From Fusobacterium sp. (GTDB lineage Bacteria; Fusobacteriota; Fusobacteriia; Fusobacteriales; Fusobacteriaceae), in contig NZ_JAUMYY010000002.1 in assembly GCF_030528405.1 (NCBI RefSeq), positions 1-64,000 of the forward strand: a DNA stretch of 64,000 nucleotides. Reading direction: 5' to 3'. Positions 8,561 to 17,857 of this stretch are shown in pieces. How positions within the stretch are numbered: the first letter of the stretch is position 1; each line of letters opens with the position of its first letter. The position numbers were made by a program, and so were the translations under genes. The notes beneath the pieces were generated by a model. The model ran no database searches. It saw only the letters and a list, made by a program, of their open reading frames with translations, and was not told the DNA's origin.

Positions 8561-9715
8561 ATGAAGATAATTTTTTATTTTATTCTCTCTTCCATTTTTT
8601 TAATATTTTTATTAAGACTTATTCTGTCTTTAAAATATTTTAAAAAATTTAACAGTTTTCCTAAAAAGACTTTGGATGAAACTAAATATACAATTGTTCA
8701 ACCAATTCTTTCAGGAGATCCAAGACTGGAAGAAGACTTGAGAGAGAATCTTAAAAATATAGAAGCTATGAAATTTATTTGGCTTATTGATAAAAGCGAT
8801 ATGGAGGCTCAAAGAATTTCAAAGGAAATATTAAAAGAAGACTTGTATGCTAAGAGGATTAAAGTACTTGAGATAGATGATGTTCCACAAGAAATCAACC
8901 CTAAAACTTTTAAATTAAACTTTGCCTTAAATCATATAGAAAGTGAGTATACAATTATTCTGGATGATGACAGTGTAATAGATACAAAATATTTACATGA
9001 ACTTGCTAACTATGAAGATGAAGAAGAGTATTTAGCAACAGGTATAGCCTATAATTATGGAAATAAAAACATTTATTCCAAATTACTTGCAGCTTTTGTC
9101 AACAGTAATTCATTTTTAACTTACTTTACTATGGCAGAACTTAAGGAAAATAAGAGTATAAATGGTATGTTTTATATACTTAGAACGGGAATTTTGAGAA
9201 AATATAATGCTTTTGAAGAAATAAAATATTATTTATGTGATGATTTGGCACTTGCAAGTCTTATGCTTGAGAAGGATGTTAAACTTATTCAAACTCGTAT
9301 TTTTTGTAATGTAAGAACAAGTATAGCAAATTTTAAAAAATATATACTGCAGATGAAAAGATGGTTACTTTTTTCAAAAATATATATGATGAAAAATTTC
9401 TCGTTTAAATTTTTTATATTTATACTGCTACCTACAATTTTACCAATAATAATGCTACTAAGTAGTGTAATTTTAGGGGTAAATTACTTGTTATTGACAG
9501 CTCTCATATTTTTTGTCAAATCTTTTATTATGTATTTTTATCGATACTATATATTAAAAACAGGGGATGAATTATCTTCTATTTTATATGAATTTTTAAA
9601 TGATTTAATATTACCACTGATATTTGTATATACACTTACAACAGCTCCAGTTATAACTTGGAGAAATAAAAAAATAAGAGTACTGGATGGAAAAATTCGT
9701 TATGAGCAGATTTAA
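8561..9715 (+). CDS. Membrane glycosyltransferase, ceramide-glucosyltransferase-like (GT21)
   Basis: The 384-aa protein starts with a membrane helix (residues 4-24), has a GT-A catalytic domain and ends with three to four membrane helices (about 275-365). All parts of the GT21 D1-D2-D3-(Q/R)xxRW pattern are visible: Asp77/80, DDDS at 135-138, CDDLA at 226-230 and QMKRW at 264-268. Known GT21 enzymes transfer glucose from UDP-glucose to ceramide or similar long-chain alcohols at the cytosolic membrane face. Here, beside a ketoacyl synthase and reductases, the acceptor is likely the lipid made by the cluster. The exact donor and acceptor are inferred, not shown. Confidence 0.85.
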   Translation: MKIIFYFILSSIFLIFLLRLILSLKYFKKFNSFPKKTLDETKYTIVQPILSGDPRLEEDLRENLKNIEAMKFIWLIDKSDMEAQRISKEILKEDLYAKRIKVLEIDDVPQEINPKTFKLNFALNHIESEYTIILDDDSVIDTKYLHELANYEDEEEYLATGIAYNYGNKNIYSKLLAAFVNSNSFLTYFTMAELKENKSINGMFYILRTGILRKYNAFEEIKYYLCDDLALASLMLEKDVKLIQTRIFCNVRTSIANFKKYILQMKRWLLFSKIYMMKNFSFKFFIFILLPTILPIIMLLSSVILGVNYLLLTALIFFVKSFIMYFYRYYILKTGDELSSILYEFLNDLILPLIFVYTLTTAPVITWRNKKIRVLDGKIRYEQI

Positions 9716-10358
9716 AAAATATTTAGAACAATTAAAAAAATTAGACATTAAAAATAGCTTTTTTAATATATATCAGACTTCTGAAAAGGTCGTTATGATA
9801 TTAAGTGGGAGTAGTTGTTATGAAACGGCAGCTCTTTCAGAAGAACAAAAAGAATTTTTGTCCATATTTAAAAAATACGGTTATGATATAGTTGAATCAA
9901 ATTTTCCATATAATTTAGCTTTTCCTTATAAAAATTATGTTGATGAGAATTTAATAAAGGCAAGTTATGTCACAGCAATTTACTATATCCATACTTTAAA
10001 AAATAGAGAATTTCAAAATCAGATAAAAAAGCATCTAGAGGGGATTTTTAAATTAAAGAAGGTAATTATCATTACACAGAGTTCAGGACTCAATGTACTG
10101 AATAGATTCTTAGATTTTTTTGAAGAAGAAGATTTTAAAGCTACAGATATAAAAGTTTTTTCTTTAGGACCTGTTGCAAAAGAAACTAAAAAATTAAAAA
10201 TGCTAGACTATACTATAATTAAAGGAAAATACGATGAATACAGCAGAGGACTGGATTGTCATAAGACAGATGTATGGCTTAAGTGTAGGCATTTAGGCTA
10301 TTTAAAAAATAAAGAACTCTTAAAATATATAGAGGAATATTTGGAGGACAATTTGTAA
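9702..10358 (+). CDS. Putative serine hydrolase (alpha/beta-hydrolase-like)
   Basis: A 218-aa protein without a family I can name with certainty. A hydrophobic strand KKVIIIT (119-125) runs directly into TQSSG (125-129), which has the geometry of an alpha/beta-hydrolase nucleophile elbow (small-x-Ser-x-small) with Ser127 as candidate nucleophile; an earlier strand VVMILSGSS (30-38) would be the oxyanion strand. A thioesterase or deacylase role on a cluster intermediate would fit. The gene overlaps the glycosyltransferase end; ATG at 9702 is preferred over 9687 by spacing to GGATGG. It is followed 35 bases later by the epimerase-like gene. Confidence 0.6.
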   Translation: MSRFKKYLEQLKKLDIKNSFFNIYQTSEKVVMILSGSSCYETAALSEEQKEFLSIFKKYGYDIVESNFPYNLAFPYKNYVDENLIKASYVTAIYYIHTLKNREFQNQIKKHLEGIFKLKKVIIITQSSGLNVLNRFLDFFEEEDFKATDIKVFSLGPVAKETKKLKMLDYTIIKGKYDEYSRGLDCHKTDVWLKCRHLGYLKNKELLKYIEEYLEDNL

Positions 10359-10393
10359 AATTTATTGATATAAAAATAAAAAAAGGTGATAAA

Positions 10394-11371
10394 ATGAAGA
10401 TTCTAATAACAGGAGCAACAGGTTTTTTAGGTAAATATACTATTCAGGAATTAGAAGAAAATAATTATGAAATAGTTGCATTTGGGAGAAATGAAAAAAT
10501 AGGAAAATCTCTGCTAAGTAAAAGAGTAAGTTTTTTTAAAGGAGATTTTACAAAGATTGAGGATTTATATGAAGCTGCAGAAAATGTGGATATGATAGTT
10601 CATGCGGGAGCACTTTCAACTATTTGGGGAAGATGGGAAGATTTCTATAATACAAATGTACTCGGGACGGAAAATGTACTTGAAGTTTGTAGAAAAAAGA
10701 GAATAAAGAGATTAGTTTATATATCTTCACCAAGTATTTATGCCGATGCCAAAGATCAAATCAACATAAAAGAAGAGGAAGCCCCTCTGGAAAATGAGCT
10801 AAATTTTTATATAAAAAGTAAGATTTTAGCTGAAAAGAAAGTAAAAGAATACTCGGATGTAAACACAGTTATCTTAAGACCAAGGGGAATTTTTGGAATA
10901 GGCGATACCAGTATTATTCCAAGACTTCTAAAATTAAATCAGGAAAAAGCCATACCACTTTTTGATAATGGAGAAAATAAGGTGGATATAAGCTGTGTTG
11001 AAAATGTTGCTCTAGCTATCAGGCTTGCTTTAGAGAGTGAAAAGGCAGTAGGAAATGTCTATAATATAACAAATGATGAGCCTATAGTTTTTAAAGAAAT
11101 ATTGGATTTATTTTTTTCTGAAATGAATATTAAAGGAAACTACAAACATTTAAACTATAACTTTATGAAAATTATAGTAAGTCTTTTAGAAAAAATTTAT
11201 AAAATTTTTAAAATAAAAAAAGAACCGATTTTAACTAAGTATACTCTTTATCTTTTAAAATATTCTCAAACATTGTCTATTGAAAAAGCAAAGAGAGATT
11301 TAGACTATAAGCCAAAAATAAGCATAATTGAAGGGATAAAAAAATATGTTGAATACAATAAAGGAAAGTAA
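10394..11371 (+). CDS. NAD-dependent epimerase/3-beta-hydroxysteroid-dehydrogenase-like reductase
   Basis: Extended SDR protein (325 aa) with GATGFLG at residues 7-13, the VHAGA block near 69-73, catalytic Ser near 111-113 and Tyr139-x3-Lys143. This subgroup includes 3-beta-HSD-like enzymes and OleD, which reduces 2-alkyl-3-ketoacids in olefin synthesis. In this cluster a reduction of the ketoacyl synthase product is the simplest role. The C terminus overlaps the next gene by 26 bases, implying coupled translation. Confidence 0.85.
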   Translation: MKILITGATGFLGKYTIQELEENNYEIVAFGRNEKIGKSLLSKRVSFFKGDFTKIEDLYEAAENVDMIVHAGALSTIWGRWEDFYNTNVLGTENVLEVCRKKRIKRLVYISSPSIYADAKDQINIKEEEAPLENELNFYIKSKILAEKKVKEYSDVNTVILRPRGIFGIGDTSIIPRLLKLNQEKAIPLFDNGENKVDISCVENVALAIRLALESEKAVGNVYNITNDEPIVFKEILDLFFSEMNIKGNYKHLNYNFMKIIVSLLEKIYKIFKIKKEPILTKYTLYLLKYSQTLSIEKAKRDLDYKPKISIIEGIKKYVEYNKGK

Positions 11372-12185
11372 AGAACAATCTTTAATAGAGAGTGTTGATT
11401 ATTTTTCCTGTGGTTACTGTATAAATAAAATAGAGAATATTTTTTCTGAGGTAAAAAAGGAAAAAATAATATTTGAAGCTGGAGTTTTTTTAATAAAACA
11501 TAGAAAATATGGCTATATACTTTATGATACAGGTTATAGTACAAAAATTTTAAAAAATAAAGCTAAATATTTTCTATATAGATTTTTGAATCCTATAAAT
11601 ATAAAAAAAGAAGCTATGATAAATTTTCAACTTGAAAAACGAGGGATAAAAACCAAAGAGATAAAGTATATAATTTTGTCTCATCTTCATCCAGATCATA
11701 TAGGTGGTTTAGAATTTTTTCCTCAGTCAAAAATAATTATTACTCAAAAATGTTTTGACGACTTAGAAAAAAGTACACTTCGTTCATTGATATTTAAAGA
11801 GTTATTGCCAAAGGATTTTAAAGACAGGCTAAAAGTTATAGAATCTTTTACTGAGAATAAAAACTTTAAATATTTAAAAAGCTATGATTTGTTTTCTGAC
11901 GAGAGTATACTTCTAACAGAATTAGATGGGCACTCATCTGGACAGTGCTGTGCTTATATAAAGGATAGGAATTTATTTATTGCAGCAGATGCTACATGGA
12001 GGACGGAATTTTTAGATATGGTAGATAAGATGAAGCTTCTGCCTAGGTTAATACAAAATAACTTTTCAGAATATAAAAAGAGTATAGATATTTTAAAAGA
12101 GATTCAAAATGATGGAATAAAAATTCTTGTTAGCCACGATAAATCAATCAGGGCGTGGAAGGTGTTAAATGAAAAAAATATTTAA
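11346..12185 (+). CDS. Metallo-beta-lactamase-fold hydrolase
   Basis: The 279-aa protein carries the dinuclear zinc motif HLHPDHIGG with His113, His115, Asp117 and His118, a later His in GHSSGQCC, Asp in AADATW and His in VSHDK, i.e. the complete ligand set of lactonase/thioesterase-type MBL proteins. It begins with an unusual Cys-containing block DYFSCGYC. The start at 11346 lies inside the end of the preceding gene and has GAAGGGA just upstream. A thioester or lactone hydrolase role in the cluster is inferred. The next gene overlaps its end by 17 bases. Confidence 0.85.
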   Translation: MLNTIKESKEQSLIESVDYFSCGYCINKIENIFSEVKKEKIIFEAGVFLIKHRKYGYILYDTGYSTKILKNKAKYFLYRFLNPINIKKEAMINFQLEKRGIKTKEIKYIILSHLHPDHIGGLEFFPQSKIIITQKCFDDLEKSTLRSLIFKELLPKDFKDRLKVIESFTENKNFKYLKSYDLFSDESILLTELDGHSSGQCCAYIKDRNLFIAADATWRTEFLDMVDKMKLLPRLIQNNFSEYKKSIDILKEIQNDGIKILVSHDKSIRAWKVLNEKNI

Positions 12186-13461
12186 ATTAATTTCCGTATT
12201 TATAAAAGTACGTTTTTTTGATAAATGGGATAGTCGTGAGAAAATAGAGAAATACCAAAATAAAATGTTAAAAAGACAGATGGAATTTTTTAGAAATAAC
12301 TCACCGTATTTTAAGGCGGGAAAATTTAAAGAAAATGCTTCTATGAATAAAGAATTTATGATGGAAAATTTTGATGAGTTGAATACTGTTGGTATTAAGA
12401 AAGCTGAGGCCTTTAAAATTGCTATAGAAGCTGAACAAAATAGAGATTTCAAAGATAAATATAAAAACATATCAGTTGGACTTTCTTCAGGGACATCAGG
12501 CCACAGAGGACTTTTTATTACAACAGAAGAAGAACAGGCTATTTGGGCGGGGACTATACTTGCAAAAATGTTACCAAAGGGTTTTCAGAAACATAGATTG
12601 GCATTTTTTCTAAGAGCAAACAATAACTTATATAGCTCAGTAAACTCTTCCTTTATAAAACTTGAGTATTTTGATACTTTTCTAAATCCTAGTGGACATA
12701 TAGAAAAATTAAATAATTATGCACCAACCATATTAATTGCACCTTCTTCAATATTAATTATACTTGGAAAATTTAAAGAAGAAGGTTTATTAAATATTAA
12801 CCCGAAAAAAATAATTTCAGTTGCAGAAATTTTAGAGGATAGGGATAAAGAATACATAAAAAAATGCTTTTCAGTAAATGTAGTTCATCAAGTTTATCAG
12901 GCAACGGAAGGCTTTTTAGCTTATACCTGTGAATATGGTAATTTACATTTAAATGAAGATATTATAAAATTTGAAAAAGATTATATTGATGAGAGAAGAT
13001 TCTATCCTATAATTACTGATTTTAAAAGAAGTAGTCAACCCTTTGTAAAATATCATTTAAATGATATTTTGGTAGAAACGAATGAAAGTTGTAGCTGTGG
13101 TTCTAAATTGCAAAGAATAGAAAAGATAGAAGGACGCTCTGATGATATTTTTAAATTTTATAATGATAAAGGGGAGATTATAAATATTTTTCCCGATTTT
13201 ATAAGAAGGTGTATGCTTTTTATTGAAGGTATAAGAGAATATCAAGTTTTTCAAACTGATTATAATAAGATAGAAGTGGCTGTTTTAGATATAGAGCAGT
13301 TGCAAAAAGAAAAAATAAAAAAAGAATTTAAAAAACTCTTTAAAAATTTTAGAATAAAGAATGTAGAAATTAATTTTATAAGTTATAATATTGATAGTAA
13401 GGTTAAACTAAAAAGGATTATAAATAAAAGCAACTTAAGAAAAAGAGATGAGGAAGTATGA
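12169..13461 (+). CDS. Adenylate-forming (F390 synthetase/PaaK-like) enzyme
   Basis: A 430-aa member of the small adenylate-forming enzymes that activate a carboxylic acid as acyl-AMP. It has the phosphate-binding loop SSGTSGHRG at residues 106-114, the core YQATEGFLAYTCEYG and the hinge region EGRSDDIF. The family is the F390-synthetase-related group (I recall TIGR02304) whose members typically sit beside ketoacyl synthase III and hydrolase genes, as here; the true substrate has not been established to my knowledge. A fatty acid is likely. The start overlaps the MBL gene, with GGAAGG nearby; its stop overlaps the next start by four bases (ATGA). Confidence 0.85.
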   Translation: MKKIFKLISVFIKVRFFDKWDSREKIEKYQNKMLKRQMEFFRNNSPYFKAGKFKENASMNKEFMMENFDELNTVGIKKAEAFKIAIEAEQNRDFKDKYKNISVGLSSGTSGHRGLFITTEEEQAIWAGTILAKMLPKGFQKHRLAFFLRANNNLYSSVNSSFIKLEYFDTFLNPSGHIEKLNNYAPTILIAPSSILIILGKFKEEGLLNINPKKIISVAEILEDRDKEYIKKCFSVNVVHQVYQATEGFLAYTCEYGNLHLNEDIIKFEKDYIDERRFYPIITDFKRSSQPFVKYHLNDILVETNESCSCGSKLQRIEKIEGRSDDIFKFYNDKGEIINIFPDFIRRCMLFIEGIREYQVFQTDYNKIEVAVLDIEQLQKEKIKKEFKKLFKNFRIKNVEINFISYNIDSKVKLKRIINKSNLRKRDEEV

Positions 13462-14387
13462 GAAAAATAAAAATAAGTGGCTATGGAATGAGCCTACCTA
13501 AAAATATTGTAAATTTTAATGGACAGATTCGCTATAGAATAAGTGGAGATGAAAATCAACTTTCACTTGCAGTTAGTGCATGTAAAAAAGCACTTATCTC
13601 AGCAAAAAAAGAAATTGAAGATATTGATTGTATAGTTTCAGCTAGTGCAGTAGGAATACAGCCTATTCCATGTAGTGCTGCCTTAATTCATGAAAAAATA
13701 GCAAAAGGATCAGATATTCCTGCACTTGATATAAATACAACTTGTACAAGCTTTATAACTGCACTTGACTTGATGTCTTATCTAATTGATGCAGGAAGAT
13801 ATAAAAATGTATTAATAGTTTCTAGTGATGTGAGTTCCCAAGCTTTAAATTCTAAACAAAAAGAAAGTTATGAACTTTTTAGTGATGGTGCAACGGCTTT
13901 TATAATATCGGCTACAGAAGAAGAGGAAGGAATTATTTGTTCTTTACAAAAAACTTGGTCGGAAGGAGTCCATGCGACGGAAATTAGAGGAGGACTTTCT
14001 GCTTATCTTCCAAAAAATTATACTGAGGCTACAAAAGAAGAATATATGTTTGATATGAATGGAAGAGATGTTTTATCATTATCAATAAAAAAATTACCAA
14101 AAATGATGGATGAATTTTTAAATAAAAATAATTTAAAAATCACAGATATAGATATGGTCATTCCACATCAGGCAAGTGTTGCTATGCCGATGGTAATGTC
14201 AAAATTAAACATAGAAGAAGAGAAATATCTTAACTTTGTTTCAGAATATGGAAATATGGTGTCCGCCTCTGTGCCTATGACTTTATGCCTGGCGCTTGAT
14301 GAAAAGAAAATTAAAAAAGGCGATAAAATATTTTTAATTGGAACTGCAGCAGGACTAACGACAAATATGTTATATATGAAAGTTTAA
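13458..14387 (+). CDS. 3-oxoacyl-ACP synthase III-like condensing enzyme
   Basis: Thiolase-fold condensing enzyme (309 aa) of the FabH/OleA group with a full catalytic triad: Cys96 in NTTCTSF, His237 in IPHQAS and Asn266 in YGNMVSAS, and the C-terminal GTAAGLTTN. It should catalyse decarboxylative or head-to-head Claisen condensation between acyl thioesters. Its location at the end of an operon with an acyl-activating enzyme, two reductases and a glycosyltransferase, and far from the other fab genes, argues against the housekeeping FabH role and for a dedicated lipid product. Upstream overlap of four bases indicates coupling. Confidence 0.9.
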   Translation: MRKIKISGYGMSLPKNIVNFNGQIRYRISGDENQLSLAVSACKKALISAKKEIEDIDCIVSASAVGIQPIPCSAALIHEKIAKGSDIPALDINTTCTSFITALDLMSYLIDAGRYKNVLIVSSDVSSQALNSKQKESYELFSDGATAFIISATEEEEGIICSLQKTWSEGVHATEIRGGLSAYLPKNYTEATKEEYMFDMNGRDVLSLSIKKLPKMMDEFLNKNNLKITDIDMVIPHQASVAMPMVMSKLNIEEEKYLNFVSEYGNMVSASVPMTLCLALDEKKIKKGDKIFLIGTAAGLTTNMLYMKV

Positions 14388-14412
14388 ATATATTATATAA
14401 GGAGGAGATTAT

Positions 14413-15135
14413 ATGAAAAAATTTGTATTTTCCACATTAACTGTGCTTTTTTTTACTGTGTTTTCTTTTAACATAATGGCACAAATTAAAGAAAAAGATG
14501 TAACAGAACTTGTTTTTATCTTAGATAGATCAGGTTCTATGGCAGGACTTGAAAATGAAACAATTGGAGGTTTTAATTCGATTCTTGAAAAACAGAGAAA
14601 AGAAACTAGAGGCTCTGTCATTGTAACAACAGTTTTATTTGATAATGAATATGAAATATTACATAACAGACTTCCTATTGATGAGGTTAAAAAGATTACA
14701 AATGAAGAATATTATGTTAGAGGTATGACAGCTCTCTTAGATGCAATAGGAAAATCGATAGTTAACTTAAAAGAAATTAATAAAAGTAAAAAAAATAAAG
14801 ATAGCAAGGTTTTATTTGTAATAATAACTGATGGTATGGAGAATGCAAGCAAAGAGTTTACTATAGCTAAAGTAAAGGAGTTGGTGGAACTTCAAAAAAA
14901 AGAATTTAAATGGGAATTTTTATTTTTAGGAGCGAATATAGATGCAATACAAACTGCAAAAAGCTTTGGTATTGATGCTTCAAAAGCTGTTCAATATCAC
15001 TCTGATAAAATAGGGACTGAAAAAAACTATAGAGTTTTGAATGAGGCAGTAAGTGAGTTTAGATCGGGAAAAGAATTGAATGCTGAATGGAAAAAAGAAA
15101 TAGAAACAGATTTTAAAGAAAGAAAACAACAATAA
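14413..15135 (+). CDS. Exported von Willebrand factor A domain protein
   Basis: Signal peptide (residues 1-23, ending ...FNIMA), then a VWA domain with an intact MIDAS: DRSGS (Asp38, Ser40, Ser42), the Thr in RGMTALLDA and the Asp in IITDGMENAS. Metal-dependent adhesion or protein-protein binding in the periplasm or outside is expected. Total 240 aa. It begins 26 bases after the ketoacyl synthase with a good AAGGAGGAG site, so it may be transcribed with the cluster although the function appears unrelated. Confidence 0.88.
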   Translation: MKKFVFSTLTVLFFTVFSFNIMAQIKEKDVTELVFILDRSGSMAGLENETIGGFNSILEKQRKETRGSVIVTTVLFDNEYEILHNRLPIDEVKKITNEEYYVRGMTALLDAIGKSIVNLKEINKSKKNKDSKVLFVIITDGMENASKEFTIAKVKELVELQKKEFKWEFLFLGANIDAIQTAKSFGIDASKAVQYHSDKIGTEKNYRVLNEAVSEFRSGKELNAEWKKEIETDFKERKQQ

Positions 15136-15151
15136 GTTTAGGAGAAATTTT

Positions 15152-15589
15152 ATGAATAAGATTGCAGTAGTTTATTATAGCTTTACAGGAAATACAATGA
15201 GGATGGTTTCAGCCTTAGAAAAGGGATTGGTGGAAGCTGGAGCTGATTATAAAATTTTTAAAGTTATGGAAATGAAGGAAGAAGATAGAGAAATAATGTT
15301 TGCGAGTGATATTATTGCAATGGCTTCACCTGCAAATGAAAGAGAGGAAATTCATAAACTTGCCTGGCAACCATTTATGGCAGAGAACGGAGAAAGGTTT
15401 AAAGATAAAAGAGTTTATCTTTTCGGTTCTTATGGCTGGGGGGAAGGAGTTTATCTTAAAAATTGGAAAAAACAATTGGAAGAACTTGGAGCGGAAATTG
15501 TAGCAGAAGCAATACTTTCAAATGGTAATCCTAAAGCTGAAGAAAAAGAAAAACTTTTTGAAATGGGTAAAAAACTAGTGTATATATAA
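15152..15589 (+). CDS. Flavodoxin
   Basis: Small FMN electron carrier, 145 aa. The phosphate loop SFTGNTMRM follows the first strand (KIAVVYYS), and FGSYGWGEGVYLKNW is the 90s FMN loop. Length and order fit a short-chain flavodoxin. A ribosome site TTTAGGAG precedes. Redox partners are not encoded nearby. Confidence 0.93.
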   Translation: MNKIAVVYYSFTGNTMRMVSALEKGLVEAGADYKIFKVMEMKEEDREIMFASDIIAMASPANEREEIHKLAWQPFMAENGERFKDKRVYLFGSYGWGEGVYLKNWKKQLEELGAEIVAEAILSNGNPKAEEKEKLFEMGKKLVYI

Positions 15590-15639
15590 TTTATTTTTGA
15601 AAATAAAGATAAAAATTTGAGATTAAAAGGGAGGCGAAA

Positions 15640-16551
15640 ATGAAGCCTGAATTAAAAAAAAATATTTCACTTATAGGAGTACCTCTTGATTTGGGAGCAA
15701 GTTTAAGAGGGGCAAATTTAGGTCCAGATGCCATTAGATATGCAGGAATAAAAAAGAGGTTGGAAGCTATTGGGTATAAAGTTAAAGATGAGGGAGATAT
15801 ACTTGTTAAAAGAGAAGAAGCTTTTACTGTTTTAGGTTCAAATTTAAAAAATATGAATGTTGTTGTAGATGTAAATAAAAAACTTTGCGAAAAAGTAGAT
15901 CAAGTTATGAAAAAAGGTAGTTTACCTGTTGTTCTTGGTGGTGATCATAGTATTGCACTTGGTACAATAAAAGGAGTTTTACACAATGTAAAGAAACTAG
16001 GTATTATTTGGTTTGATGCACATGGAGATATTAACACCAATGAAACTACTCCAACAGGAAATATTCACGGAATGCCTGTTGCAAGTTTAATGGGACTTGG
16101 TGCAAAGGATCTAAAAGAAGTAGGTGGAGAAGAATATAAAATAGATAAAGCTAACTTTGTTTATATTGGTTCAAGAGATTTAGATGCACCTGAGCGTAAA
16201 ATGATGAAAGAGCTTGGAATGAATGTTTTTACTATGCATGAAATAGATAAAATAGGAATAGTAGCTGTAATGGAAGAAGCTCTTCGTATTGCAACAGATG
16301 GAACAGATGGAATACATGTGAGTTTTGATATGGATGTATTAGATCCAGAAATTGCACCAGGAACAGGGACAAAGATAAAAGGTGGCATGACTTATCGTGA
16401 GGCACATTTATCCATGGAAATGATTGCCAAAAGTGAAAAGCTTGTAAGTGTAGAATTTGTAGAAGTAAATCCATTACTTGATCATGAGAATATGACAGGA
16501 AAAGAGGCAGTAGCTCTTGCAGGTTCTTTGCTTGGCGAATGGTTAATATAG
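15640..16551 (+). CDS. rocF: Arginase
   Basis: Hydrolyses L-arginine to ornithine and urea. All six manganese ligands are present: His in GGDHSIALG, Asp126-His128-Asp130 in FDAHGDIN, and Asp230/Asp232 in SFDMDVLDP; the substrate-binding TGNIHGMPVASL and the C-terminal VEFVEVNP glutamate are also there. 303 aa matches Bacillus RocF-type arginases. It has its own ribosome site (AAAGGGAGG) and terminator. It is the intact reference for the degenerate arginase-fold domain of the fusion protein at 32084. Confidence 0.95.
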   Translation: MKPELKKNISLIGVPLDLGASLRGANLGPDAIRYAGIKKRLEAIGYKVKDEGDILVKREEAFTVLGSNLKNMNVVVDVNKKLCEKVDQVMKKGSLPVVLGGDHSIALGTIKGVLHNVKKLGIIWFDAHGDINTNETTPTGNIHGMPVASLMGLGAKDLKEVGGEEYKIDKANFVYIGSRDLDAPERKMMKELGMNVFTMHEIDKIGIVAVMEEALRIATDGTDGIHVSFDMDVLDPEIAPGTGTKIKGGMTYREAHLSMEMIAKSEKLVSVEFVEVNPLLDHENMTGKEAVALAGSLLGEWLI

Positions 16552-16555
16552 AGTG

Positions 16556-16607
16556 AAAAAGGAACTGTTATTTAGCATAACCATTTGGTTTCTAAACAGT
16601 TCCTTTT
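16556..16607. terminator. Bidirectional terminator between arginase and methyltransferase genes
   Basis: A 14-base repeat (16556-16569) pairs almost perfectly with 16594-16607, and runs of A and T flank it on both sides, so it can act for both convergent genes. Confidence 0.85.
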
Positions 16608-16614
16608 AATTATT

Positions 16615-17811
16615 TTAAAGTATGTAAAAATATTTTTTTATTAAATCTTCAAGTAAGGGATCAATAGATAAAAAGTCTTTAAATCTTTTATATTCTTCTA
16701 ATTTTTGCTCCAGCTGTTTAGGAGAAATATTGGATTTAATAGCTTTAATAAGTATATTTTTAGGTGTATGCTCCATATCTATAAATTCTGCCATTTTTAC
16801 CTTATAACCACATAGTTCTAACGCTAGGCTCCTAAAAGAATCAGTTGCGAGTGTTGAAAATTTTTCCAGAATTATCCCTGAATCTACCATAATTTTTAAA
16901 TTTTTATAAAGCTCACTGTTTTTAGTAATTTTTTCGTAAAATTCATGATGACAGCAAGGAACTGCAAGTATTGCTTTAGAATTTAATTCCAGTGCTTTTA
17001 CTATAGAATAATCAGTTGCATTGTTACATGCATGTAGAGAGAAAACTAAATCAACTTCTTCACCATTAAAATCTTTAATATCCATATTTAAAAATTTTAA
17101 ATTTTTATAATTTAATTTTCCAACCAGATTATTACAAAACTCAATTACATCTTTTTTTAGATCCAAGCCTATTATATTAAATGTAAGTTCTTGCCTAAAT
17201 TTCTTTAAGTAATAATGCAATGCAAAAGTGAGATAAGATTTTCCACAGCCAAAATCTAATATATTGATAGAGTTTTGTATAAGTTTCTTATCTTTTAATT
17301 CTCTGATAGTATCGTCTATAAATTCTAAATATTTATTAATCTGCTTAAATTTATTATATGAATTTTTAAAAATTTTTCCTTCTTTAGACATAAGCCCTAG
17401 TGTAATTAAAAAGTCGATTTTTTCACCTTCATTTAGAAAGTATTTTTTTTCTTTGTTATGTGCAACTGAATTAAATTTCAAATTATTTTTTATTTCCTTT
17501 TTTGAAAATTTTCCATTTTTTTTACTAAAAATATAGTCAATACCAGCAGTTTTAGCTAAAATTTGCTTAAAATTATCTAAATACTCATCAAGTAAAAAGA
17601 AAAGTTTTTCTTCATCTAGAGAAAAATTATTATGAAAAACTTTACTTTCTTTGAAACTTTCAATTTGAATTTTTATTTCGTTTTTTATATTTATAGCAGA
17701 AAGAGTAACCTTTTTATATTCATAATCTTTTGTATCCGAGAAGATATATTTTATAATATTTTTATTTTCTATATTTTCTTTTAGAACTTTTAAAACATTT
17801 TCTTTGTTCAT
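16615..17811 (-). CDS. Class I SAM-dependent methyltransferase
   Basis: A 398-aa protein whose first ~170 residues have no recognised motif and whose second half is a Rossmann methyltransferase: DFGCGKSYLTFALHYYL is the SAM-binding motif I, IGLDLK is motif II, and VDLVFSLHACNNATDY and VPCCHHEFYEK lie in the positions of motifs IV-V. The PCCxHE signature is characteristic of the methyltransf_32 (GSTCD-like) proteins, which are tRNA- or RNA-associated in other organisms. Substrate unknown. It shares a terminator with rocF and is followed upstream by the CobW gene on the same strand. Confidence 0.85.
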   Translation of the reverse strand: MNKENVLKVLKENIENKNIIKYIFSDTKDYEYKKVTLSAINIKNEIKIQIESFKESKVFHNNFSLDEEKLFFLLDEYLDNFKQILAKTAGIDYIFSKKNGKFSKKEIKNNLKFNSVAHNKEKKYFLNEGEKIDFLITLGLMSKEGKIFKNSYNKFKQINKYLEFIDDTIRELKDKKLIQNSINILDFGCGKSYLTFALHYYLKKFRQELTFNIIGLDLKKDVIEFCNNLVGKLNYKNLKFLNMDIKDFNGEEVDLVFSLHACNNATDYSIVKALELNSKAILAVPCCHHEFYEKITKNSELYKNLKIMVDSGIILEKFSTLATDSFRSLALELCGYKVKMAEFIDMEHTPKNILIKAIKSNISPKQLEQKLEEYKRFKDFLSIDPLLEDLIKKYFYIL

Positions 17812-17857
17812 AAAAAACTCCTAATTTTTATTTTGCTTTAGTAAAATCAATATAAGT

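Noticed and set aside
16161-16474. Minus-strand ORFs inside the arginase gene
   Set aside because: They overlap a gene with complete family motifs and have no own ribosome site; frame shadows.
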